48,921 nucleotides of DNA from Synechococcus sp. AG-670-F04 (lineage in GTDB: Bacteria; Cyanobacteriota; Cyanobacteriia; PCC-6307; Cyanobiaceae), in contig QCSN01000012.1 of assembly GCA_003211515.1 (NCBI GenBank), positions 1-48,921 on the forward strand, read 5' to 3'. Under the pieces are notes generated by a model that saw only the letters and a program-made list of their open reading frames with translations, ran no database searches and had not been told where the DNA came from. Positions 27,492 to 35,484 of the stretch are shown here, piece after piece. The stretch's first letter is position 1. Every line of letters begins with the position of its first letter. A program made the position numbers and the translations under genes.

Positions 27492-27632
27492 ACAGATGGC
27501 TTCCGTGACAACACTCGGCCAGCAGAGCACGTAGGGGTGACGCTCAGGGAGCTTTAGCAGGGATGGATGAGGCATGTTGAAGAGATGTTGATAAGGCGCT
27601 GGTTCCGTTGACTGGGGCCCATCCCGATTCAT

Positions 27633-27812
27633 TCAGGCAGCTTGCTGGTCTTTATCGATCAGATTGGGTTTTAACTGAGAGATGTTGGGTAGCGGGTCCG
27701 GTCTGCCATCTGCGATAGCACGTGCCCGCCTATAAAACCAATTCTCAGTTGCTCCTTTGGCTTCCATATCAGTAGCAATTTTCAGCCAATTGCTGCGTTC
27801 GTGTTGATCCAT
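27633..27812 (-). CDS. Hypothetical protein, 59 residues
   Basis: ATG at 27810-27812 opens MDQHERSNWLKIATDMEAKG and continues ATENWFYRRARAIADGRPDP to a polar tail. It is soluble and helical, with GC content and codon use like the backbone genes. It falls just below a 60-residue length cutoff. GGA lies about 12 bases upstream. I believe small proteins of this kind occur in marine Synechococcus, but I cannot name a family. Confidence 0.6.
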   Translation of the reverse strand: MDQHERSNWLKIATDMEAKGATENWFYRRARAIADGRPDPLPNISQLKPNLIDKDQQAA

Positions 27813-27872
27813 GAATCAAGTTCCAGCTGATACGCTGTTGAATAACAGCAACTCAGGAACGAAGGAGGAGTA

Positions 27873-27974
27873 GTGACAATGACATTGCGTCGACTTTTGT
27901 TAGCGATTCAAAGTTTCATTAGTGATCAGCACTATCTTCCAAATACACTCCAAAACACTTTGTACTGGTGCTAG
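27873..27974 (+). CDS. Possible micro-protein of 31-33 residues with strong ribosome site
   Basis: AAGGAGG at 27862-27868 precedes GTG 27873 and ATG 27879. The frame gives MTLRRLLLAIQSFISDQHYL followed by 11 residues. The strong Shine-Dalgarno, unusual in this island, is the main argument. It is divergent from the 59-residue gene across 60 bases. Confidence 0.4.
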   Translation: MTMTLRRLLLAIQSFISDQHYLPNTLQNTLYWC

Positions 27975-28523
27975 AAATTGATATTAAGGATCATAATCAG
28001 CAAAAGACTCATCCAAAGTTTCACTTTTAAGGCGGGAAAATGCTCGGTGTTCATAAATAAAATTTTCGCGAAAAAGAATGAATATAGATGAGATATCTTT
28101 CCCCTTAATGACTTAAGTGATGAACTTGCTCTACTATTGCAATTTCAGATGTCCGGGTTTGTCTTTACGAAAAGGTTTTGATTGCTCAATCTCAAAATTA
28201 TTAAATCTTTGGTAATCCGTGCAAAGTCGAATCTTCTTGAATCCAAAAGATATCAATAGCCACGAATACAGAAAAATTTTCCTATAGTTTTGCTGTTTTT
28301 AAAGTCAATATGTCCTCAGCTGATTTTCCGGAAATGTTCAAAACCATTGAAACTTCTACTTGTTGATGGTTATTAAAATAATAATGGGAAAGACAATTGA
28401 GTTGACTTTTGCTTATTTTTTTTTAATTTACGATCAAATTATTCGACTTGGGAGCTTGTTAATGAATTAAAGCTTGGTTTTGCAATCAGTCTCTCAAACT
28501 AATTCACAACATACAAAAAAATC
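27975..28523. other. AT-rich gap
   Basis: No gene is visible. A palindrome TTTTCGCGAAAA near 28063-28074 is the only notable element. Confidence 0.35.
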
Positions 28524-28763
28524 ATGAACAGCCTTGAACCAGATCAAATCAACCGGATCATTGAAATGGCCTGGGAAGATCGTACGACTTTCGAAGCAAT
28601 TGAATTTCAGTTTGGTCTCAAAGATAAGGATGTGATTGCAATCATGCGACAAAATATGAAATCAAGCTCGTTCAAAATGTGGCGAAAGCGCGTGAGCGGA
28701 CGCAAGACAAAACATCAAGCGACGAGCAACTCCAAACGATTTAAGGCAAAATGCCATAAATGA
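28524..28763 (+). CDS. DUF2805 / TIGR03643 family protein
   Basis: The 79-residue protein contains the family core MAWEDRTTFEAIEFQFGLKD, then IMRQNMKSSSFKMWRKRVSG and a basic tail rich in Lys and Arg. This small family is widespread in bacteria. It looks like a helix-turn-helix nucleic-acid-binding protein, but no function is established that I know of. It starts at ATG 28524. The basic C-terminus is longer than in many members. Confidence 0.88.
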   Translation: MNSLEPDQINRIIEMAWEDRTTFEAIEFQFGLKDKDVIAIMRQNMKSSSFKMWRKRVSGRKTKHQATSNSKRFKAKCHK

Positions 28764-29105
28764 TCAATAATAAGAACCAGTCTGCATTAATTTATTGAGT
28801 ATTCCTTGCGTTAAAAATGGGCTTCTTTGATGATTGGAGAAGTGTCTGCAGTCGCTATTAGTGAATATAACAATATTACTAATTCCCCCCTTTAATAATT
28901 CACTTTGATCGTATGTCGCGCCTTTCTTTATGAGGGCTCTCAACTTTACTGACGCCAACAGTTTAGGCTTTAATTCGTGAGCTTGTTCGTTGCCAATGTT
29001 AATTTTCGCTGGGATTGTGAAGTAGTGAAAGAATGTTTGTATAGATAAAAAAGATTCATGTCCTGGTCTTCTAAGGTGTATCCTAACGAAACAGTCTCGT
29101 GAATT
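28764..29105 (-). other. Gap with an unproven minus-strand frame
   Basis: A 119-residue minus-strand frame spans 28764-29123 and its 5' end overlaps the plus-strand gene at 29106. Its middle (KPKLLASVKLRALIKKGATY) is protein-like, while the first 40 residues are not. It may be a remnant of a gene rather than an intact one. Confidence 0.25.
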
Positions 29106-29426
29106 ATGGCAAATTGGGAACAAGATCTATTCGATCTTAACTTTAAGAAAGAAAAGCAAATCGATGGTTCATTGACTTATGCTTTAAATCTTGGTGATCA
29201 AAGACAGTCGTATTGGACAAAGATTACGGTTAAGCAAGTCGGCAGACCTCAAAAAGATGCATGGCAAGTTATTTGTGCAAGGTCGGAGATTCAAGTTGGA
29301 ATTTGGAAGGTTCGTGAAGCGACAAAGGATATCTCTGTTGATGTCTACACAAGTGTGGAAAAGATGCTTTCTGCAATCAAATGCCAAATCAAATTAAAGC
29401 CCAGTTTTTTGCTAAGGATTACATAA
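29106..29426 (+). CDS. Hypothetical protein, 106 residues
   Basis: MANWEQDLFDLNFKKEKQID opens a soluble, probably beta-rich protein (SYWTKITVKQVGRPQKDAWQ, then VGIWKVREATKDISVDVYTS). Composition is natural and the start is a clear ATG. No family is recognised. It has no close neighbour on the same strand. Confidence 0.6.
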   Translation: MANWEQDLFDLNFKKEKQIDGSLTYALNLGDQRQSYWTKITVKQVGRPQKDAWQVICARSEIQVGIWKVREATKDISVDVYTSVEKMLSAIKCQIKLKPSFLLRIT

Positions 29427-29878
29427 ATAATTTCCTCTATCCCTCAATTGCGTTTGCTTTGTGAATAATTACAAGCCGATCAATCGGCCAAATTAGTATA
29501 ATACCCTGGATAATAAATACAACAAAGACATTAATCGATTCGCAAATTGTTTAAGCGGACACAGGAAGCTTTAGAGGAGAATGTACGTTGGGCTTTTTAA
29601 ATCATTATGCTCATCATGAAATCTGTAGAAAGCGACGAAGTTCCTCTCTAAGCCTCCTAATAAAAATCTACTATAGCGAAATCTTTGGTTATCACTACCA
29701 CTCATCAAGAAAGACCTACGCCAACTTTAATCTCTATTAAAAAATATCCACATTATTTAGTTGAGAGGTTGGCTTTTTATATTACTGCTGAATGTATATC
29801 GTGATTGTTTATTTATTGCGATAATCCTCCTTTCAACAGGATAACAGCAGTAAATGGTGAGCTAATCTACCTTCATCA
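29427..29878. other. AT-rich gap with one possible TTG micro-ORF
   Basis: GAGGAG at 29574-29579 lies eight bases before TTG 29588, which opens a 50-residue frame (MGFLNHYAHHEICRKRRSSS and on) ending at 29740. The TTG start and unusual composition make it doubtful. Nothing else is seen. Confidence 0.3.
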
Positions 29879-30028
29879 ATGACGGTTCGCATAGGGGCCC
29901 TAAAACCTGTTCGCTCAATCAACCGAATGGCTGTACTTGATCTTGAATCGGAAGACTGGCGGTCTCTTCCGGAATTTTTTACTTCATTATGGGGCTTTTC
30001 ACGGCAGCAGATGACCCGACCAATGTGA
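29879..30028 (+). CDS. Possible small protein, 49 residues
   Basis: ATG 29879 opens MTVRIGALKPVRSINRMAVL, then DLESEDWRSLPEFFTSLWGF and nine residues. It reads like protein and has higher GC than the island. The stop is followed one base later by the GTG of the next frame in another phase. The two may therefore be one gene split by a frameshift, or a coupled pair. Confidence 0.4.
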   Translation: MTVRIGALKPVRSINRMAVLDLESEDWRSLPEFFTSLWGFSRQQMTRPM

Positions 30029-30029
30029 T

Positions 30030-30332
30030 GTGCGAGAATTATTTCCTCTCATAGAATTTCCCCTTAACTTTGCTATGGATTTTCACATCGTAGTTCTTGA
30101 TGAATATCTTTCACAATATCCTAAAATTGAATGGGTTGATTGGAAAGATCATTTATCCAAGAAAATGATGAGCCAAGGAGACCATTGGTCTAAAGCGACG
30201 CTGAAGGGCCTTAATATCTGGGATTGTCTTGAAAAGAATGATATTAATTCCTCTCATCTCGTGGCCTGGAAGCCAACCAAGGATACTCTTTATCAAGTTA
30301 GCTTACCTGATCAAACTCGCTCCAAGGACTAA
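30030..30332 (+). CDS. Hypothetical protein, 100 residues
   Basis: It starts at GTG 30030, or internally at ATG 30075 (MDFHIVVLDEYLSQYPKIEW). The soluble product has a WVDWKDHLSKKMMSQGDHWS segment and no membrane helix. The family is unknown. It is directly downstream of the 49-residue frame in another phase. Confidence 0.5.
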   Translation: MRELFPLIEFPLNFAMDFHIVVLDEYLSQYPKIEWVDWKDHLSKKMMSQGDHWSKATLKGLNIWDCLEKNDINSSHLVAWKPTKDTLYQVSLPDQTRSKD

Positions 30333-30880
30333 GGCAATTTCAAACGGGTTTATACGATTACTCTCGGTATTTTCTTCAATATAAGTCATTCTAAATTTTA
30401 TTTTTTATCACGAATATCCTTATTGTATGTTATTTGTACGCAGGAGTCATGACATCTAAGGTGACAGTGATTTAATCAGTTAAAGCATCGAAATCTTTTA
30501 TTGATGATTGTTCCTTAACATAAAACAACTGCAGACGCTATAGGTCAACTGTTTTCGGGAATGCTGATTCCCACTGTTCTGCCACCATGTTATCGATTCA
30601 ATGTGGTTGACCTTGTATTATGATAAAAATCTATTCTTTGATGATCTAAGATTTTTCATGCATTCAGAAAAATAAATTAATCGAGTGTTGTAAAAATCTT
30701 CTCAGATGAACGCTGACTACTCGTTGATTGTGACATTCGATCCCAAAGAATCCATTCGGGCATCATAAACCAATATATCATATTTCAGGAGTTTTATTAA
30801 CTGGTTAAATTCTCTTTTTTATGCTTTCAACTCAATGTATCAAAATCATGGCAGCTCGTCATCCGGCGTTGCGATCGTCA
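30333..30880. other. AT-rich gap with truncated frames and a hairpin
   Basis: A CAGGAG ribosome-like site precedes ATG 30449, but that frame meets a TAA after eight codons and then stays open to a second TAA. Another short frame, MNADYSLIVTFDPKESIRAS, begins at 30706. A hairpin GGGAAT, GCTG, ATTCCC lies at 30557-30572. I call no gene. Confidence 0.3.
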
Positions 30881-31186
30881 TCAATGCCCAGCGTGGTCTC
30901 CTTCTTCAATAATTGAAAGACAAACATCTGAATGAGGTTGCCTCAGCTGGATCATCTCTTGGTATTCAGGTGAATCGTAGGCGGCTTGTGCAGCAGCCAC
31001 AGATTCAAATTCAATGATCACAGTTAGAGGTCCTGGGCTGCCTTCACGTACATCGGTATTGAGATCACGACAGAGAAAACGTGCTCCGTATTTGGCTAAG
31101 TATGGCTCAACAGCCTGTAGATAGGGAGCCATCCCTGCAGGGTTCGAAATTGATCCAGCAACGTTCCAATACCCTTTGGCAGTCAT
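30881..31186 (-). CDS. DUF1330 family protein
   Basis: The 101-residue protein fits the DUF1330 ferredoxin-like alpha/beta fold: GYWNVAGSISNPAGMAPYLQ near the start, then PLTVIIEFESVAAAQAAYDS and PEYQEMIQLRQ. These are the family's usual IEFPS-E-A--WY--PEYQ--- blocks in a variant form. I prefer the ATG at 31186 (MTAKGYW) to the upstream in-frame one at 31210 because family members start there. Function is unknown. GC is higher than in the neighbouring island DNA. Confidence 0.88.
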   Translation of the reverse strand: MTAKGYWNVAGSISNPAGMAPYLQAVEPYLAKYGARFLCRDLNTDVREGSPGPLTVIIEFESVAAAQAAYDSPEYQEMIQLRQPHSDVCLSIIEEGDHAGH

Positions 31187-31210
31187 TTCAGAGAAAAAAT
31201 TTATTATCAT

Positions 31211-31619
31211 TATTGCATAGTTAACCAGTTCAATTGGTCCATTCTTAACAAGTCAGTCAGACGGAGTTTGCACATATAGGCCGGTTCGTTGCTGCCTCTG
31301 AACGTGTCAATGACTATTTTTTATGATTTGTGTTGTTCTGGTCGACACTATTGGCTGTGAAATGACATTCTTCCGTAGCTTCTGAAGGCAGGAGAAAGAG
31401 TTTGAGCCTGAGTTTAATAGCTATTGAAAATTGGTTTGCATATCGTTAAAGCAGCTTGCAGTGGAGTTTGGCGGTCTTGCTTGCGTTCACCTGATCTTCA
31501 CCAAGAAACTAATTCATTCGCACTATGTCTTGTAAGTGAGGGTCACCATATGTCTTGCGAGTTTATGACTGTTGAAATCGATTCAACACAAACTTATTTC
31601 ACTAAAACTGTATTTCTCG
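31211..31619. other. Gap upstream of the RTX gene
   Basis: A frame ending at 31657 in another phase (MTVEIDSTQTYFTKTVFLDE and nine residues, from 31566) looks protein-like just before the RTX frame takes over. It may be the original N-terminus of the RTX protein, now out of phase. Nothing else is seen. Confidence 0.35.
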
Positions 31620-32090
31620 ATGAACTCAACTTCAACCAACCGATACCTTCAGGGTAGGATTAAGGAGGAAAAGCGCTTATTGGAAGCTGATGACAGTGAC
31701 AACACGATCATCGGCACTAATGACCATGATCGGATCAACGGCAAAAAGGGAGATGATCTCATTAAAGCGAGAAGTGGCGATGATTTGATCCTCGGTGGTC
31801 GAGGCAATGACACGCTCCATGGTGGTGTTGGTGATGATATTCTGATAGGAGGAATGGGCAATGACAGGCTGAATGGAGGCGCTGGAGCCGATACCTTTTT
31901 CATCAGTTATGGGAAAAGAACAATTGAAGATTTTGATTTCAATGAGGGGGATCGCTTGTTATTTGGACTCTTTCTTACGAATATTAATTACGAGCAAAAT
32001 GGGAATGATCTGCTCGTGCTCAGCGATCAAGGAGAAACAACGATCCTAAACCATAATGTAAGCGATTTTAATTCTTATGGACATCCATAA
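31620..32090 (+). CDS. Short RTX (hemolysin-type calcium-binding) repeat protein
   Basis: The 156-residue protein has a run of calcium-binding nonapeptides between about residues 30 and 90: DGDDLI-like units such as GGRGNDTLHGGVGDDILIGG followed by MGNDRLNGGAGADTF. The C-terminal DFNEGDRLLFG segment, typical of RTX ends, is present and fits a type I secretion signal. No secretion genes are nearby. The start is unclear: ATG 31572, ATG 31620 and TTG 31680 (preceded by AAGGAGG at 31662) are all in frame. Most RTX proteins are much longer, so this could be the tail of a larger ancestor. Confidence 0.75.
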   Translation: MNSTSTNRYLQGRIKEEKRLLEADDSDNTIIGTNDHDRINGKKGDDLIKARSGDDLILGGRGNDTLHGGVGDDILIGGMGNDRLNGGAGADTFFISYGKRTIEDFDFNEGDRLLFGLFLTNINYEQNGNDLLVLSDQGETTILNHNVSDFNSYGHP

Positions 32091-32842
32091 GATTACTTTG
32101 GTGTCGGAGTTTTAAATTTTCTCCGGCTGACATCTGCTAACGACCGTGGGTCTCTCTATCCCTACTACGTGTTGTTAACTAGGAATATGCAAGTCTATAT
32201 CTCCCATTGAATCGACTTTTCTTTTTTGAAATTTCAATCACGCTGATGGTGTACTGTTCTGGTTTATTGATCCATCAATGATTAGTGGTATAGACGCAAC
32301 TGGAGAATTTTTTTAGCCTTACCCCCATTGGGGGCTGTACTTTTAGTGGTTTCAAAATGATTTTTTTCATTGACTTTCCCTTGGTTTGAAATGTCGATCT
32401 AATTTCTGTCTTTTGGATCTGCTCTTGTTTCCGGGTTTGCCTTTCAGTCACTCCTATATTAATGGTGAGAATTCATGTCCGTATTTAACTTCGCTTTTGA
32501 AGCTAAAATGATAGTTGTTTTCAATAAGATGTCGCTTGCATTCATGTCCCAATCATACTTGGATCAGTCGTTTTACTTCGTCTGAACATATTGGTCTTTT
32601 TCATTCCGACCCCAACGATGTTTGGTTGATGCACGTTCGCATGTTCTTTTGACAAATCTCTGTGTTGCCTAGTGAATAATCATTTTTTTTAATTTAATAT
32701 ATAGCATGTCTGTCGGCGTGCGTAGCCTGCGATGATGTTGTAGACCATTTTTAGTACACATTGAAAATTGAATGGCCAAGTGAATTGCTTTTGAGCTTCA
32801 GGCTTTATGATATCGTAAACCCGCTTTGTCTGATTTTCTGAT
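32091..32842. other. Long AT-rich gap
   Basis: No gene is recognisable on either strand. A GC-rich hairpin CCCCC, ATT, GGGGG sits at 32332-32344 between T-rich stretches. A second small one (CGGAG, 11 bases, CTCCG) lies just after the RTX stop and may help end its transcript. Confidence 0.4.
32332..32344. repeat. CCCCC-ATT-GGGGG hairpin
   Basis: A perfect five-base-pair GC stem with a three-base loop stands out in very AT-rich DNA, with TTTTTTT a few bases to its left. On the minus strand that would read as A's, so it is not a standard terminator in either direction. Confidence 0.45.
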
Positions 32843-33247
32843 TCAACGAATTTCACGAAAACTTCGATCGCTTGTGCTGTTTGATCTGGTAATCGCCAGA
32901 ATCAAGGCTCCAATAATTGCGATGTTACGTACGAAACCCGTATCTACTGGAAATGTATGGAAGATAAGGGTTGTTGGTACTAGAAAAACCAATAAAAGCG
33001 ACGCTCCTATCCTTGTATCCTGGCCGAATACCAAAAGTATTGAGCCAAGGATTAATATCGCAATGCTGCATATCAACAGGAGCCCTGCAATAGGGATGGG
33101 GATGCCCTTAGATGCAATAAAACTGGTTGTTCCGCCAAAATCGGTCAACTTCGCTGGCACAGCGTTTACAAACAAGGCGGCAATGAAAATGCGGCCTAGG
33201 ACATCAAAAATTTTGGAGGGAGATGCCATGGTCTTCGCGGTCGTCAT
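32843..33247 (-). CDS. DoxX family membrane protein
   Basis: The 134-residue protein has four likely membrane helices: LGRIFIAALFVNAVPAKLTD, a GIPIPIAGLLLICSIAILI segment, LVFLVPTTLIFHTFPV and IAIIGALILAI. It matches the DoxX layout, including the conserved R near the first helix and the FHTFP motif before the last. DoxX proteins are quinone-linked or redox-protective inner-membrane proteins. Its ATG overlaps the stop of a minus-strand micro-ORF by four bases. The plus-strand frame at 32826 is a shadow. Confidence 0.88.
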   Translation of the reverse strand: MTTAKTMASPSKIFDVLGRIFIAALFVNAVPAKLTDFGGTTSFIASKGIPIPIAGLLLICSIAILILGSILLVFGQDTRIGASLLLVFLVPTTLIFHTFPVDTGFVRNIAIIGALILAITRSNSTSDRSFREIR

Positions 33248-33375
33248 GTTTCACTATCTGTGATAGCAACGCTCCTAGAAATCAGCTGACTGCAAAGTAT
33301 TTGTAGCGTTTTCACGCAATGGTCTTCGCTGGCCTTTTTATCTTGGTTTGATGGATTGAGGAATTGTTCAACCAA
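33244..33375 (-). CDS. Possible 43-residue protein coupled to doxX, or gene remnant
   Basis: The TTG at 33375 would open LVEQFLNPSNQDKKASEDHC and continue VKTLQILCSQLISRSVAITD plus three residues, ending in an ATGA overlap with doxX. It reads like a helical soluble protein. The frame is closed upstream by a TGA, and an ATG frame (MTRKPDKSNQDKMKK) in another phase ends right there. A frameshifted gene is therefore as likely as an intact micro-ORF. Confidence 0.35.
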   Translation of the reverse strand: MVEQFLNPSNQDKKASEDHCVKTLQILCSQLISRSVAITDSET

Positions 33376-33429
33376 TTCTTCACGGCTACTTTTTCATTTT
33401 ATCCTGATTGGATTTGTCGGGTTTTCTGG

Positions 33430-33612
33430 TCATCGCTCATGACTGTCCTTGTCCGCCGATTCGAAATTGTGCTTTTTTGAATTGACGCTTTGTGCTTTCC
33501 AAGCTCTTCCGTTTGCGAAAATAGTAACTTCTTTATTGTATTTTTGATATGCAATTGTATTTGTTTTGATTGTAGTGGTCTCTACGAAACTTTCCAAGAA
33601 TATGACTTGCAT
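33430..33612 (-). CDS. Possible small protein upstream of doxX, 60 residues
   Basis: The frame starts at ATG 33612 and includes the stretch KYNKEVTIFANGRAWKAQSV. Its stop forms an ATGA junction with the next small frame toward doxX. Family unknown. The plus-strand frame at 33490 is Cys-rich and less convincing. Confidence 0.3.
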   Translation of the reverse strand: MQVIFLESFVETTTIKTNTIAYQKYNKEVTIFANGRAWKAQSVNSKKHNFESADKDSHER

Positions 33613-34029
33613 CTCATCCCCTCTTGGGAGGTGAATAGCATCGCTCTCACTGTGCGTCAGTTAAGCACGTTCCTGTGGATTAGCAGGATTCATCTCAATG
33701 GCAAGGGGTTTTGTTGCCAATGCTGGGACTGATGTCGCTCAATATCTTGTCTTTTGTTTTTGATTGTTTTAATCCTCCACCGTTGAATTTTTAAATCTTC
33801 TGAGATGTTGATCGGTTGCGGTTTTGTAGACATCGTTGGCTTTTCGTTCATGACATTAATGTTTTATGTATGCCTTTCTGGCTTTGTGTGCCTTGACGTT
33901 GCTTTCCTTTTTCTCAACCATCTGGATCGTTCATGGTTGATGCCTGGCTGATTCAGCTCAGATCGAGCTTCATGTTCGACGTCGCTTCATTGCGTTGACT
34001 TGTTGGTTCCAACTTCAATGTCCGGCATG
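33613..34029. other. Gap at the right edge of the island
   Basis: No gene is seen. Base composition rises toward backbone levels as yebC is approached, marking the right edge of the AT-rich island. Confidence 0.4.
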
Positions 34030-34770
34030 TCAAGTGAGCTCAAGATCTGATTGGATCTCCAGGTTGGCGCTGATGCTGCGCACGTCGTCGAGGTTGTCCA
34101 GGGCGTCCAGCAGCTTTAGGCACTGTTCTGCGGGTTCCCCTTCCATTTCCACGCTTGTGCCGGGATGCCAAAGATGTTCCCACTCCTGCACCATCCAGCC
34201 CCGCTGTCGTAATCCGTCTTGAAGGCTTTCCAGCGCGTGGAACGGTCCATGCACCACAGCCTTGTCCGCGTTCAATTCATAGCCATCAGCTTCAAGTTCC
34301 AGGAGGTGCTCGATCAGAAGCTCCTCGCGATTCTCTGGTATTGCGACGGTTACTTCACTGCGATGTTCAAACAAGTAGGCCACGCAGCCGCTCTCACCGA
34401 GATTGCCACCGTTTTTGCTGAAGGCCAAGCGAAGATCTGCGGCTGTTCGATTGCGGTTGTCGGTCAGAGCCTCAATCAGAATGGCAACGCCTCCCGGCCC
34501 GTATCCCTCATAACGCACGTCCTCCAACTGAACACCTTCCCCGGCTTGTCCGGAACCTTTGGAGATGGCACGTTCAATATTGGATGCCGGCACACCAGCT
34601 GCCTTAGCTTTGTTGATCGCGGTGCGCAGTTGGAAATTGCCGTCAGGATCAATCCCAAAACGTGCTGCCACCATAACGTCGCGTCCCAGTCGGGTGAATA
34701 GAGCTCCCCGCTTGGCGTCCACTACAGCCTTGGTGCGCTTGATTTGTGACCATTTGCTGTGGCCGGCCAT
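34030..34770 (-). CDS. YebC/PmpR family protein
   Basis: A 246-residue TACO1/YebC family protein. The N-terminus [20 protein letters not shown] is diagnostic, followed by [11 protein letters not shown] and the [20 protein letters not shown] block near residue 90. Members act as transcriptional regulators or, as shown for some, ease translation of proline stretches on ribosomes. It has full family length and an intact start. It lies at the island border and is probably transcribed alone. Confidence 0.96.
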   Translation of the reverse strand: MAGHSKWSQIKRTKAVVDAKRGALFTRLGRDVMVAARFGIDPDGNFQLRTAINKAKAAGVPASNIERAISKGSGQAGEGVQLEDVRYEGYGPGGVAILIEALTDNRNRTAADLRLAFSKNGGNLGESGCVAYLFEHRSEVTVAIPENREELLIEHLLELEADGYELNADKAVVHGPFHALESLQDGLRQRGWMVQEWEHLWHPGTSVEMEGEPAEQCLKLLDALDNLDDVRSISANLEIQSDLELT

Positions 34771-34844
34771 GACAATGCTTCTTCGACTTCAAGATGATTC
34801 CAGAGTAAGAACTCTCAAGAGATTGTTCAATAAATCATAATACC
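34771..34844. promoter_or_regulatory. yebC upstream region
   Basis: The yebC promoter should lie here on the minus strand. I see no strong -10 or regulator site. Confidence 0.3.
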
Positions 34845-35165
34845 TTATAAGATTAACTCAGTGATGCTATTTTGTTCCGTCTTGTGATGCAAGTGATTGT
34901 TTCTTTGATGTTCTTTATTCATGGAATCTTCTCCAGGTGCAATCGCTTTTATATCTTTCAGTAATGGCGCTTCGAAATCTTCTAGCGAGTATGTCTTATC
35001 CTCGATAATTAATGTGTCTTTTTCTATGAAATTTGCCAGGATTAAGTTTCCCTTTGTATCATTTGGATTGCTGATGATTATGGTGTCTGCGGCAGGAATT
35101 TTGCCAGGCTCAATCCCTGCTTGAAAGTCTTTCCCTTGAATGAAGGCAGTACCACCTCTTGGCTC
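34845..35165 (-). pseudogene. Decayed gene: long protein-like frame without a start
   Basis: The minus strand is open for 106 codons between a TGA at 35166-35168 and a TAA at 34845-34847. It reads convincingly as protein, for example NPNDTKGNLILANFIEKDTL and IIEDKTYSLEDFEAPLLKDI. There is no start codon before a late Met. Upstream, a second phase gives MRSPDENYFATSHSNNSNAA from about 35252, so a frameshift probably broke the gene. No family is recognised; the DTLIIEDKTYSLEDF part is loosely like RTX protein tails. Confidence 0.5.
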
Positions 35166-35484
35166 TCATTTTTATCTGTATGTTCTCAGCTAAAGCAGCA
35201 TTCGAATTGTTTGAATGGCTGGTCGCGAAGTAATTTTCATCTGGCGATCTCATTGTTGCAACGTATCCTGGTTCGTCTCGCCAGCAGTGGCTGTGGGGCC
35301 AATGTTTCGCTTGGCTTCAATTCTCGACGTTCCTGCCAGGTATTGATCGACCTAAATACTGGTAACAGTGACCATTCTCCCCAAAAAAGGTGATGGCTAG
35401 ACCATCATTATTCAACTCCTATAATTGATTAATTTAGGATTGTCTTCGTTTTTGTCTTGTTAATTCTAGATTTCTTGCCTTGGT
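35166..35484. other. Spacer between decayed gene and truB
   Basis: It probably contains further remains of the broken gene in other phases on the minus strand. No intact gene is seen. Confidence 0.3.

Noticed and set aside
27444-27632. 62-residue minus-strand frame directly after the 59-residue gene
   Set aside because: Its composition (Pro, His and Tyr-rich with no pattern) is not protein-like, and it contains the strong hairpin at 27470-27491, so it is probably leader DNA of hli.
32826-33263. 145-residue plus-strand frame
   Set aside because: It is an exact shadow of the DoxX gene, whose four-helix pattern is clear.
33490-33732. 80-residue plus-strand frame
   Set aside because: Cys- and Phe-rich with no coding character; the opposite strand gives more convincing small frames leading into doxX.
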